Position numbers and translations under genes: made by a program. 64,000 nucleotides of DNA from Pseudoalteromonas piscicida (lineage in GTDB: Bacteria > Pseudomonadota > Gammaproteobacteria > Enterobacterales > Alteromonadaceae). Shown here piece by piece: positions 56,199 to 64,000 of this stretch (the first letter of the stretch is position 1; every line of letters starts with the position of its first letter). The stretch covers positions 1-64,000 of the forward strand of contig NZ_NKHF01000024.1 of NCBI RefSeq assembly GCF_002744175.1. The letters run 5' to 3'. The notes under the pieces were generated by a model. The model worked only from the letters and a program-made list of their open reading frames with translations, had not been told where the DNA came from and searched no databases.

Positions 56199-56960
56199 TT
56201 AAAAACTTTCACCTAGGTATTTGACTTTAATAGACTTTAAAGTGCTTTTAGGCACTTTTTTTAACAGCGACTCAACCTGCTTCGCATCTACTTCATTTGA
56301 CGTTTTATAGCCCATAAATTGCGGTTCGGCATGAAACGGACGAGGTAAAAATGTGACTGCTAATTGATGGTGCTTTATCATTTCTAATGCCCATATTTTA
56401 TCCACCAACACAGCATCAACACGGTTATTACTCAATACCGAAAAAAACTTTTTCCCATCTTCATGATTTTGCTCATAGAATGAACGCTTAACAATGGCGG
56501 CATTGAGCTTTTTTAATCCCATGAGTACGGTTTCTGGGTAGCTGTAGTCTTCTGAGATCATAACTCTTGGCGCGTTAAGTTGGTAAAAGTCATCGGGATT
56601 TGTGAAGCGACCTTGCTTGACTGCTAAAGACAGTTGCCAAGTAGTAAAGGAGGTTGAAATAGTGGAAAAGCCATCCGCGCTATCAACGTGTAAAGTAAAA
56701 TCAAAGAGTCCATCGGTGACGCCCGCCAGGCAACGACGGTAAGGCAACTCATAAAATGTGACGCGATAGTGACTAGTAGCCAAGGCAGCCTTTATAATGT
56801 CAACCTCTATCCCTTTAGCTTGCTTATGCTTATCAAAATAGCTGTATGGCCACCACCTTTCAAAACAAATATGTATGTCTTTGTTTTCGGCTTTTGCCTG
56901 CATTGCTGTGCAAGCGATAGCGATTAATAAGAATAGAAAAGTCCGCATTGACAAGCGCAT
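56199..56960 (-). CDS. periplasmic substrate-binding protein (SBP family 3)
   Basis: 253 residues with a signal peptide (cleavage after AMQAKA, near 24). The SBP_bac_3 fold starts ICFERWWPYSYFDKHKQAKGIEVDIIKAA. No permease genes lie nearby, so it may be an orphan or a sensor protein, not part of a full ABC importer. Two cysteines (ICFER, RRCLAGV) may pair. The start at 56960 is supported by AAGAGG, but that sequence lies in the loop of a hairpin whose stem ends at the start codon. A terminator of the upstream TonB receptor gene is only about 30 bp before it. Confidence 0.8.
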   Translation of the reverse strand: MRLSMRTFLFLLIAIACTAMQAKAENKDIHICFERWWPYSYFDKHKQAKGIEVDIIKAALATSHYRVTFYELPYRRCLAGVTDGLFDFTLHVDSADGFSTISTSFTTWQLSLAVKQGRFTNPDDFYQLNAPRVMISEDYSYPETVLMGLKKLNAAIVKRSFYEQNHEDGKKFFSVLSNNRVDAVLVDKIWALEMIKHHQLAVTFLPRPFHAEPQFMGYKTSNEVDAKQVESLLKKVPKSTLKSIKVKYLGESF

Positions 56961-56991
56961 CCCAAATTACCTCTTGTAAGGGTAATTTGGG
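56961..56991 (-). promoter_or_regulatory. hairpin with ribosome binding site in the loop
   Basis: Stem CCCAAATTACC (56961-56971) / GGTAATTTGGG (56981-56991). On the minus strand the hairpin ends directly at the ATG, and AAGAGG spans the loop and stem edge. It may control translation of the solute-binding protein. Confidence 0.55.
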
Positions 56992-56992
56992 A

Positions 56993-57028
56993 ATTAAAAA
57001 AGCGCAACAATTGAAGTTGTTGCGCTTT
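56993..57028 (-). terminator. intrinsic terminator after the siderophore-type TonB receptor
   Basis: Twelve-bp stem AAAGCGCAACAA / TTGTTGCGCTTT, followed on the minus strand by a T run. It leaves only 32 bp before the next gene's start, so that gene depends on read-through or on a promoter inside the receptor gene. Confidence 0.85.
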
Positions 57029-57055
57029 GCTACCAATTAGCAAAAGTAGAAAGCC

Positions 57056-59104
57056 CTAGTACTGATAAGTAACCGAAACCCCCATATTGCGTGGGTCAAC
57101 AACACCAACATAGCCATATTCATAGCGACGACTACTCGGAGAAACTAGCGTAAATGCTTGCTTGTCAAAAACATTATTTACAAATGCAGCAAACAACCAG
57201 TTATTAACTTCATAATCGACATTAAAGCGGGAGATAGTGTAATCACCAGCAATACGCTCTTTGGTGTTACCAATTTCACCGTAATACTCGTCTACTTTCA
57301 TGGTACTGAATCCGAGGTGCAAATCATCAGTTAACCAGTATTTCAACGCTAGGTTTGCTGTAAAACCTGGTGCTGAACTGAGTTCATTGCCATCAAATGC
57401 TGAGAATTTCGCTGAATCATCCTGGATTTCTGTTCTCAATAGTCCTGCGCCACCACGGATCTGGAGGTTACGAGTAAGCATCGCTGACACCTCAAACTCG
57501 GCGCCATAAGTGATTACTTTATCCATGTTAGCAATCTTGTACTCTGGATCGTTCGCTTGATAGCCTTTATAGTTATTGTAAAAGAGGTTTGAACTGATAT
57601 TTAAATCGCTAGTAGGGGCTGAGCGAAGCCCTATTTCGTAAGTATTAACGGTTTCAGAGTCGTAATAATAGTACTCACCCGCTTCCCAGTGTAAAGCACC
57701 ACCAGCACCGTTATAACCACGTCTTGCACTAAATGAAGCTGTGGTTTCGTCGCTTAGTTTATATTGCAGCACAAGTTTGGGCAGGCGAATCGTTTTTTCT
57801 TGGTCTAGAATGGCACTATTAAGGCCGTTGGCGGTATTAAAGTTAATATCACGCCACTGCGACTCTCGCTCAATTCGAGCACCTGTGATAACGGTAAACT
57901 CAGGATTTACCTGATAACTTACTTCTCCATAGATGGCCTTAGATGTACTGTCATCACCACCAAAATAGTCTGCGCGTCCGTCACTGTGATAAGTTTGTTC
58001 TCGGTCGTAGTACGCCAGCCCCACAAATCCAGATAAATCGTCGGCACGATAGTTTAACTTGAGATCAACGTTGACATTGTCTTCGTTCATTCTCATTGCT
58101 TGTTCAAAGGCAGGGTTGGCTTCGTAGGAATCAAAGCCAAAGTTATAATCCATTTTTGCAACTAATACTTCGTAGTCAAGTTGCTGGCTTAGTTCATGAT
58201 TAACTTTGAGGCTTGTTGTTTTAGCGTTAGTGTCCATATAGCGCTCCCAAGCAGGCACGAAGGCACTTGGATCGTTGGCTATGTAGTTTGTACGCCCAGT
58301 ATTTCCTTTTTCGGAAGCCACCGAATGGCTGAGTAATGCACTGACGTCGTCAAATTGACTAGGTTGCCAAAGCAGTTTAAATCTTGCTTTTTTTGTGTTG
58401 AGCTCGTTTAGGTCGAACTTTGCAGGGTTATCTTTATACTCAATACTATTATCGTAATCCTCACCGTCAACACGCTGTCCTGTAACGCGAAATGCTAACT
58501 CATTATCAATGAGTGGACCAGATAGCATAATTGATTTATCAACATAACGACTTTCATTTCGGTAAGCCACACGCCCAGCACCTTCCCAATCAAAAGAAGG
58601 ATCTTTGGTTTTGATAAACATGGCTCCACCAATGCTATTACGACCATGGCTAGTGGATTGTGGTCCTCTTAGAACTTCTATTTGTTCTATGTCCCACATA
58701 CCGGTATCACCAGTTAGGTCCGCCACAAACGGTTCAGCAACACCGTCAGTAATGGTGGCTACTCGCGCTTTAGCACCACCAGAAACACCATTAAAGCCAG
58801 TGGCAGAACCATTCCCTGAAACGCCCCGAATATCTGGTTTCGCACCTGAAAGTACAACAACATTGGCAATTTCAGAAACAGCACTACTTAAACTTAAATG
58901 GGTTAAATCTTTTAATTGAGATTCGTCTATCACAGAGACAGAATAGGCCGTATCTTTTAAGCTACGAGCCGTTTTCTCGCCAAGGACGATGATTTTTTCG
59001 ATTGATTCGATTTCTTTATCGTCATCAGCGTGACTGAGTGGAGAGGCTAGTACTGCAGAAACACAAAGTGCTACAAGAGATTTATTTGTAGGGTATTTAT
59101 TCAC
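57056..59104 (-). CDS. TonB-dependent receptor (siderophore type)
   Basis: 682 residues from a GTG at 59104. AAGGA is eight bases before it, so I prefer it to the adjacent TTG. Signal peptide ends near PLSHADD. The TonB box region is KIIVLGEK. The plug has SVIDESQL, GVSGGAKARVATITDGV and EVLRGPQSTSHGRNSIGGAMFIKTKDP. The beta-barrel ends NNVFDKQAF ... GVSVTYQY, a normal TonB-receptor end. Together with the divergent PepSY module and Fur-like box, iron-siderophore uptake is likely. The substrate is unknown. Confidence 0.88.
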   Translation of the reverse strand: MNKYPTNKSLVALCVSAVLASPLSHADDDKEIESIEKIIVLGEKTARSLKDTAYSVSVIDESQLKDLTHLSLSSAVSEIANVVVLSGAKPDIRGVSGNGSATGFNGVSGGAKARVATITDGVAEPFVADLTGDTGMWDIEQIEVLRGPQSTSHGRNSIGGAMFIKTKDPSFDWEGAGRVAYRNESRYVDKSIMLSGPLIDNELAFRVTGQRVDGEDYDNSIEYKDNPAKFDLNELNTKKARFKLLWQPSQFDDVSALLSHSVASEKGNTGRTNYIANDPSAFVPAWERYMDTNAKTTSLKVNHELSQQLDYEVLVAKMDYNFGFDSYEANPAFEQAMRMNEDNVNVDLKLNYRADDLSGFVGLAYYDREQTYHSDGRADYFGGDDSTSKAIYGEVSYQVNPEFTVITGARIERESQWRDINFNTANGLNSAILDQEKTIRLPKLVLQYKLSDETTASFSARRGYNGAGGALHWEAGEYYYYDSETVNTYEIGLRSAPTSDLNISSNLFYNNYKGYQANDPEYKIANMDKVITYGAEFEVSAMLTRNLQIRGGAGLLRTEIQDDSAKFSAFDGNELSSAPGFTANLALKYWLTDDLHLGFSTMKVDEYYGEIGNTKERIAGDYTISRFNVDYEVNNWLFAAFVNNVFDKQAFTLVSPSSRRYEYGYVGVVDPRNMGVSVTYQY

Positions 59105-59230
59105 CAAGGTGATCCTTCTTACCTGATATCAGTTTTATTCAAAATAATGGGTGTTTGATATAAAAAATAACAAGCCCTATCAGTGTGCTGAAGGGTATGA
59201 TTTTGTTGTTATTTTAGGTTTATCGTAAAT

Positions 59231-59249
59231 GAAACTGATTATCATATCA
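59231..59249. promoter_or_regulatory. Fur-box-like site
   Basis: The 19-mer GAAACTGATTATCATATCA matches the classical Fur consensus at about 13 of 19 positions, including the TGATTATCAT core. It lies between the divergent TonB receptor and PepSY-module operons, so iron-dependent repression of both is plausible. Confidence 0.6.
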
Positions 59250-59338
59250 ATTGCACTTTGTGTTGCTGAAATAAAAACATTCGCTATAATCTTAACCCGA
59301 CCATAATTTGAAATTTGATTGTAAAACGGAGTTTTACC

Positions 59339-59599
59339 TTGCTAAGTGTTTTTTTCATTTCCTTGCTGGTTGTTGCAATTACCTTAATTTATTGCACAAA
59401 TAAGCATCAGCGTTTGCTAAGTCGCGCACTTCCCAAATCTGCCAAAGTCGGTGGTTATATTTTATTGTTCATCGCTTTTTTGTGCGCTGTGCAAGCCTTT
59501 GTTGGTGCAGCTATTGTCTTTAGTTGGTTGTTAGGGGTTATGGTGCTCACCGCGCTAATCCCCATTACGATTTTGATCTTATTTAGGAAGTCCCAATGA
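59339..59599 (+). CDS. small inner-membrane protein (DUF3325-like) of a PepSY iron module
   Basis: 86 residues from a TTG at 59339, with CGGAG seven bases before it. An earlier in-frame TTG lacks such a site. Three membrane helices are likely (about 2-16, 40-58 and 62-80), joined by the polar CTNKHQRLLSRALPKS. This resembles DUF3325, small proteins usually encoded with PepSY and TonB-receptor genes in iron-uptake clusters. It overlaps the next gene by 4 bp. Function is not established. Confidence 0.6.
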   Translation: MLSVFFISLLVVAITLIYCTNKHQRLLSRALPKSAKVGGYILLFIAFLCAVQAFVGAAIVFSWLLGVMVLTALIPITILILFRKSQ

Positions 59600-59916
59600 G
59601 CAGAATGACACAAGCGGATAAAATCCAGCCCGACTGGTGGGGCAAGACACTTGCAGGGGTCATACTTGGACTGGCACTGAGTTTTGGGTTAGTTGGCCTT
59701 TTTGCATGGATTGGCGCAGATGGTTTAACACAAACGTTAAGCCCTGCAAGGCAAAGCTGGCGCACGCAATTTAGCATGTGGATGATTTCGCCTATTTGGT
59801 TACTTATTTTAAGTTTTGTTTTTATGTTCAAAAATACAAAGCAAGCAGTGCTCTGGCTTGGAGGCGCTAATTTAGTTGTCTATGGTATTTTATTTGTTGT
59901 GAGAGGGATGGCATGA
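59596..59916 (+). CDS. small inner-membrane protein of the PepSY iron module
   Basis: 106 residues with an N-terminal cytosolic segment, then about three membrane helices (GVILGLALSFGLVGLFAW, ISPIWLLILSFVFMF and the final ANLVVYGILFVV). It sits where DUF3649-like proteins usually lie in such clusters, but the sequence match is not clear enough to name. It overlaps both neighbours by 4 bp, so it is made with them. Confidence 0.6.
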   Translation: MSRMTQADKIQPDWWGKTLAGVILGLALSFGLVGLFAWIGADGLTQTLSPARQSWRTQFSMWMISPIWLLILSFVFMFKNTKQAVLWLGGANLVVYGILFVVRGMA

Positions 59917-61526
59917 AGATCCGCGCTGATATTTTAAGGATTTATCAAAGTGTACATACGTGGACGGGAGTAACAACAGGCCTGTTGCTGTTCATCGGCT
60001 TTTTTGCAGGTGCAATCACCATGTTTGCAGGCAGCATCGACAAGTGGGCAACGCCTCCTTCACATCATTTACCTCAAGTTGATGCAACTCAATATGATGG
60101 GCTGATCCATCGGGTATTTGAACAGCACCCTGAAGCACTCAATGGGATAAAGGTGAGTCTTGAGGACGGCCACTCTCCGGTTAATTGGTATCAGCAAGGT
60201 GGGGCTCGGGGCTTGAGTCTTGATAAAACGCTTTGGCACGGCACCTTAAATGACGCCGGTGAGCTTGAAGCACACACCAGCTACATCAATGAGTTATCAT
60301 CGTTAGTGGATTACCTCCACCGTAGTGCAGGCATCGTAGGTGAAATTGGTCATGATCAGGCTGGTGTGTATGTACTAGGCATTGCCGCAATTTTATATTT
60401 TATTGCGCTTGTTTCAGGGGTTATTTTCTTACTCCCGACGCTAGTTAAAAGCTTTTTTGCCTTAAGAGATAAAAAAGGCGCAAGTCGTTTTTGGCTTGAT
60501 ACTCATAATCTAATCGGGATCACCAGTTTACCGTTTCATATTATTATCGCCATCACAGTGATCGTATTCGCATTTCACGATATTCTATACGATGGCCTAG
60601 GTAAACTGTATGGAGATAAACCCCTTTTTGCGCGCCAAGTCCCTCCAGCCGTTGAGTATAAGGTGGAAAACCTGCCAAGTATTGATGTGATTTTGCAAAA
60701 AGCAAAAGATTACGCTCCTGGCTATCAAGTTAAAGAAATAACGTTGAGTCGATTAAATAGTGCAAGGCCCTCAGCGTCAATTCAATTACTAAGTGATAGG
60801 CATTTAATGCGTGGTCCAGAAGCGGACTATTTGTTCATGAACCCTTATACATTTGAGGTATCGGCCAGCAGCGTCGCAGACGATGCCCAAGGGGTTTGGG
60901 GAGCAGTAGTGACCACGCTATTCGGTCTTCACTTTGGAAGTTATGGCGGCGAGCTTGGTCGCTGGGCATATTTTATTATGGGCATTTTAGGTGCGGTGTT
61001 GTTTTATACTGGAAATCTACTGTGGCTCGAAAAACGTCGTAAACAAAAGCAAGTGGCACAGTCAAAATCAACTCAAATAATGGGCAAACTGACGGTCGGT
61101 GTAGCAATGGGATCTATGCTTGGTGTTGCAGCAGCATTTGCTGTCACTAAATGGGCCGCACAAACTACAGCGAATATTAATATCGTATATATGTGGGTCT
61201 ATTATCTTGGCTTCTTCATCACCCTAGTGTCTGCATTTGCTTTAGGCATGAGTAAAACGGCGATTTGGTCACAAAAAGCAGTCGCCATTTTGTGTTTTTC
61301 TCTACCACTTACCTCTGTTATTGCGTTAAGCGTACCAAACCTTGGTGTTTGGCCTGCAATGGAGTGGTCGTCAATTGGTTTGGAATTAACGGCAGTGATT
61401 GTTGGTATTATCTTCTGGAAAATGGCGAATAGAACTCGGCACAGAGCATATTTTGGTGAAGCCAACAGCATTTGGTTTATTGGTCAGCAGCAACCTGAAC
61501 AAGTGTTACAATCGCAGTCTGCATAA
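59913..61526 (+). CDS. PepSY-associated TM-helix protein
   Basis: 537 residues with the PepSY_TM layout: an early helix (WTGVTTGLLLFIGFFAGAIT), a large periplasmic loop, a central helix with ALVSGVIFLL and RFWLDTHNLIGITSLPFH, then further helices to the end. The conserved His residues near the helices (VHTWTG, DTHNLIG) resemble those proposed to bind heme in related reductases, so it may reduce ferric siderophores at the inner membrane. That role is inferred. It is the last gene of the three-gene module divergent from the TonB receptor. Confidence 0.85.
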   Translation: MKIRADILRIYQSVHTWTGVTTGLLLFIGFFAGAITMFAGSIDKWATPPSHHLPQVDATQYDGLIHRVFEQHPEALNGIKVSLEDGHSPVNWYQQGGARGLSLDKTLWHGTLNDAGELEAHTSYINELSSLVDYLHRSAGIVGEIGHDQAGVYVLGIAAILYFIALVSGVIFLLPTLVKSFFALRDKKGASRFWLDTHNLIGITSLPFHIIIAITVIVFAFHDILYDGLGKLYGDKPLFARQVPPAVEYKVENLPSIDVILQKAKDYAPGYQVKEITLSRLNSARPSASIQLLSDRHLMRGPEADYLFMNPYTFEVSASSVADDAQGVWGAVVTTLFGLHFGSYGGELGRWAYFIMGILGAVLFYTGNLLWLEKRRKQKQVAQSKSTQIMGKLTVGVAMGSMLGVAAAFAVTKWAAQTTANINIVYMWVYYLGFFITLVSAFALGMSKTAIWSQKAVAILCFSLPLTSVIALSVPNLGVWPAMEWSSIGLELTAVIVGIIFWKMANRTRHRAYFGEANSIWFIGQQQPEQVLQSQSA

Positions 61527-61530
61527 CAAA

Positions 61531-61566
61531 TATGGAAAAAGGAGCAACTCGCTCCATTTTTCCATA
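61531..61566 (+). terminator. intrinsic terminator after the PepSY gene
   Basis: Near-perfect hairpin TATGGAAAAAGGAGC / GCTCCATTTTTCCATA with a five-base loop and a T run inside the right arm. Confidence 0.7.
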
Positions 61567-61634
61567 CAATTTGATGTCATCTATTTTTTCAAATCTGTTA
61601 TTCTACGCGTTTTGAAATTCTCTACGGAAAAGTT

Positions 61635-62255
61635 ATGGAACTTACTGCTTGGTTAAGTCTGGCTGCAATTTGTGCTTTTGGGGCGATGTCGCCGGGCCCT
61701 AGTTTAGCTGTTGTTTTGCGTTACAGCTTATTTCATAGTGCCAAACATGGCATTGTTGCCAGTCTCTCACATGGCTTAGGTGTGGGAATTTATGCAAGTT
61801 TAGCTATTTTGGGTCTATCTGGCCTGATCCATCAATTTCCAATCGTATATCAGTTTTTAGTGTATGGTGGCGCAGCTTACCTAGCATGGATGGGGATTAA
61901 GATTTTAACGAGTAAGAGCCAGGGGCTTGCCGTATCAGACGCTCAAGCCACGACATCGTATGCTAAAGCTGCGCAGGACGGTTTTGCGATTGCGTTTTTG
62001 AATCCGAAATTAGCTATCTTCTTTGTTGCACTCTTTTCGCAGTTTATCGACCCCGAAAAGATGACGTTAGCGGTGGGTTTTATCATGTGTCTTACTGTAC
62101 TCACAATCGATGCGTTATGGTATTTTGTTGTTTCAATTGTAAGCGCCTCAGCAAGAGACAAATTCGATTTAACAGCCAAGCGTGCGGTGATTGATAAAAT
62201 ACTGGGCTGTGCCTTTTTACTGCTCGCGATGCGAGTGGTTTACCAATCCGTTTAA
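61635..62255 (+). CDS. LysE-family exporter (RhtB type)
   Basis: 206 residues with about six membrane helices. The LysE/RhtB start AFGAMSPGPSLAVVLRYSL, then ASLSHGLGVGIYASLAILG, and FLNPKLAIFFVALFSQFI are diagnostic. It is distinct from the exporter at 4408-5037. The substrate may be an amino acid. The 3' end overlaps by 4 bp that of the gene on the other strand. Confidence 0.9.
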   Translation: MELTAWLSLAAICAFGAMSPGPSLAVVLRYSLFHSAKHGIVASLSHGLGVGIYASLAILGLSGLIHQFPIVYQFLVYGGAAYLAWMGIKILTSKSQGLAVSDAQATTSYAKAAQDGFAIAFLNPKLAIFFVALFSQFIDPEKMTLAVGFIMCLTVLTIDALWYFVVSIVSASARDKFDLTAKRAVIDKILGCAFLLLAMRVVYQSV

Positions 62256-62863
62256 CCTATTCCTTTGCGCTGGACGTAGTTGTGCAGAATAAACGCTTTA
62301 AGCTTTTCATTATCGGCTTTATTCATCGCAAAGGATATGGCGAGCTCCAGCGGGCTTGCCACTTTTATCGAATGGACGTTTGCAAATAGTGGCATTGGGT
62401 CGGCAAGGTACAACTTAGCGATCCGACTGATTAACCTAATTTGAATTGCACTTGCTTGGTAGGGGAAAGTATTAAGCAGACCGCCGGATTGTGAAATGGA
62501 AACCATATTGAACGGCATCAAATGCGTAGACAATCTCAGTCTTACAGGGGTTGAGGGGCAAGTCCGCCAACTGCGAGCTGTGCCTGTTTGTGTCGCTTCA
62601 AGAATGTTTGGAGCCTCCGTGCTATTTTCTAATAAATCAATCAGAGTAGAAAGGTCGTTGAGCGGAAACTCGACTTGTTCGTGATCACTTTTAGCTACAA
62701 TACTAAACTGTGAATGACTAGAGATACTTGCCAGTAACTTTTTGATTTCCTCGTGAGTTTGTTGCGTTCGGTCTCGATTCTTATCCGACAAAAGCGGTTG
62801 ATTATTGCTATTGTCTGCCAAAGTTCGATTTATGAACAATAACTCTTCCTTTGTCAGTTTCAT
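62252..62863 (-). CDS. unknown cytoplasmic protein
   Basis: 203 residues, no signal peptide or membrane helix, with no domain I can name. The N-terminal part is helical (LTKEELLFINRTLAD ... HEEIKKLLASI). The middle has RLRLSTHLMPFNMVSISQSGG, which looks like a beta-sheet segment, and the C-terminus is helical again. A regulatory role is possible but not supported. GGATG stands before the ATG. It overlaps tail to tail with the LysE gene. Confidence 0.55.
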   Translation of the reverse strand: MKLTKEELLFINRTLADNSNNQPLLSDKNRDRTQQTHEEIKKLLASISSHSQFSIVAKSDHEQVEFPLNDLSTLIDLLENSTEAPNILEATQTGTARSWRTCPSTPVRLRLSTHLMPFNMVSISQSGGLLNTFPYQASAIQIRLISRIAKLYLADPMPLFANVHSIKVASPLELAISFAMNKADNEKLKAFILHNYVQRKGIG

Positions 62864-63310
62864 GATTTAGCACATCCATTGGGTGGTTGATATTTGTACA
62901 GCAAGGTTTGTACCAAATTACTAACCGCCGTATCTTAAAAATAGCCAAAGTTCAATTGGGTAAAGCCGCCACTTGTTACGACAATACATTGCTCTATCAC
63001 TGTAAAGGCAAGAAAACGTACCAAAGCGGCAATGAATTGCCCATGAAGCAACTATTTAAACCTAAAACCAAATAATCTGAACTCGGCATAACAACAGGTT
63101 CCATAGCAGCTGTTATTCCTGCAACGCTCAGGGTGTATAAAAGTATTTTAAATACAATAATTTATATCGTTTTTATCTAAACATCTGGTTAAATGCTACG
63201 GTGTTTTAAGCTTGCTTGATTAACTTATCGACAGTTATTGAAAAATATTGAGATGGAATGGTGTTTGCTAATAACTAGACAAACTACCTCGCGAATACTG
63301 TGATTATCTC
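62864..63310. repeat. intergenic region with inverted copy of dispersed repeat element B (63072-63120)
   Basis: The block TGAACTCGGCATAACAAC is the exact reverse complement of the end sequence of element B, followed by the AGCAGCTGTTAT segment. A 62-codon open frame at 62887-63075 has no ribosome binding site and resembles no known protein, so I do not call it a gene. The AT-rich right part should hold the promoter of the 63311 gene. Confidence 0.55.
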
Positions 63311-63976
63311 ATGCAAACATTTTTTATAAGGCCCCAACTCTCGGGGCTTGACGATGTCTCGATGCAATCTGTACCTGAGTTTGTTTTACTCAAGGAAGGT
63401 GGGCATTTAGACTCAAATAAAACCATAGAGCATAGTGATGCTTTCAAACAAAATTTGGCCGAAGCGATAGGTTTTAAGCCCCCTACAAAAAACAAAGACA
63501 CTGAAGGGGAGCCGCTGAAATTTCAGTTTGCTGACTATGAAGTACTGTTCGACGTTACAAAACTCACAGAACAAGATGAAGCCGTTTTAGAAAAGCTAAA
63601 AGTGTTGCTGGCAGAGATAATGACGAGCCCGATAACGCCCAATATTAGCAGTAAAGATCAATCACAATTACAGCTGTTTGAAAGTTTAGCATTAGATTTC
63701 CTTGCTTATAAGGAATTATCTAAGCGGCTCGAAATGTTAGCAAAGCTCGATCATGAAACTGAAAATCAAACAGCACTGGTACAGCAAGACAAAGATCGCA
63801 TTCGCGCTGTGATTGCAAGTTTACATGCTCGCCTAGAGAAGGGGCAAGAGGCTGTATTAGGCGGGACCACATTAAAAGCTTTGGATTTAAACCGAAAAGA
63901 TTTTGAGCTCGAATTAAATTGTCTGTTTAGTAGTCAAAGCTTTGATTCAAACAATCCGGTAACAGATTTGTTCTAA
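63311..63976 (+). CDS. unknown cytoplasmic protein, paralog of 14180-14842
   Basis: 221 residues with no signal peptide or named domain. The C-terminal half is helical and aligns with the protein at 14180-14842: FLAYKELSKRLEMLAK, DKDRIRAVIASLHARLEKGQEAVLGG. The N-terminal half differs, apart from general polarity. Two divergent copies in one window point to a lineage-specific family. No clear ribosome binding site precedes the ATG at 63311. Confidence 0.6.
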   Translation: MQTFFIRPQLSGLDDVSMQSVPEFVLLKEGGHLDSNKTIEHSDAFKQNLAEAIGFKPPTKNKDTEGEPLKFQFADYEVLFDVTKLTEQDEAVLEKLKVLLAEIMTSPITPNISSKDQSQLQLFESLALDFLAYKELSKRLEMLAKLDHETENQTALVQQDKDRIRAVIASLHARLEKGQEAVLGGTTLKALDLNRKDFELELNCLFSSQSFDSNNPVTDLF

Positions 63977-64000
63977 GTTAACAGCATTAATAAGGAAGCG

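Noticed and set aside
62887..63075. A 62-codon open frame
   Set aside because: No ribosome binding site, no family resemblance, and it runs into a dispersed repeat element.

Overview
The window looks like chromosomal DNA of a marine gammaproteobacterium, most likely Pseudoalteromonas or a close relative. This is inferred from the gene mix: an OsmC/YcaO fusion, TonB-dependent receptors with a PepSY/DUF3325-type iron module, a giant GlyGly-CTERM-like adhesin, and several families of dispersed intergenic repeats. I saw no rRNA, tRNA, CRISPR array, integrase or replication origin.

Layout. 1-1.4 kb: nested remnants of an IS3-type and an IS66-type element next to a truncated RHS-like secreted protein. 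1.7-6.7 kb: ordinary accessory genes, including a TetR/metallo-hydrolase divergent pair with two copies of a clear palindromic operator. 6.8-14 kb: a copper/silver efflux operon (small His/Cys/Met-rich protein, DUF411, CusC-, CusB- and CusA-like), in which the CusB-like adaptor carries two CusF-like domains, the second degenerate. 14-17 kb: an unknown protein with a paralog at the right end of the window, a GNAT acetyltransferase, and a phytanoyl-CoA-dioxygenase-family enzyme whose iron-binding carboxylate is replaced by glycine, as in Fe/2OG halogenases. 17.2-19.4 kb: OsmC-YcaO.

19.6-29.4 kb is the most unusual stretch. A leftward operon encodes a 1288-residue kinase/degenerate-cyclase/ATPase/TPR protein of the type named 'TOMM system kinase/cyclase fusion', a small Fe/2OG-dioxygenase-like protein, and a small protein made of two copies of a helical module. 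Divergent from it run an NHL-type exported protein, a small unknown protein, a PRMT-like methyltransferase, a formyltransferase-family enzyme, another unknown and a tail-collar protein. Together they resemble an undescribed signalling or modification locus. It is followed directly by a 5437-residue adhesin with about 17 tandem 104-residue Ig-like repeats, a GlyGly-CTERM-like tail and a fused C-terminal beta-barrel.

46-61.5 kb holds two paralogous lipoproteins, a TonB receptor (frameshifted at a C6 tract) with two phosphatase-family genes and a Pho-box-like half site, a gamma-glutamylcyclotransferase-like gene, a DUF6351-type exported protein, a solute-binding protein, and a siderophore-type TonB receptor divergent from a three-gene PepSY inner-membrane module with a Fur-like box between them. 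In both TonB loci an intrinsic terminator sits just before the next gene, which suggests attenuated read-through. The right end has a LysE exporter and two unknown genes.
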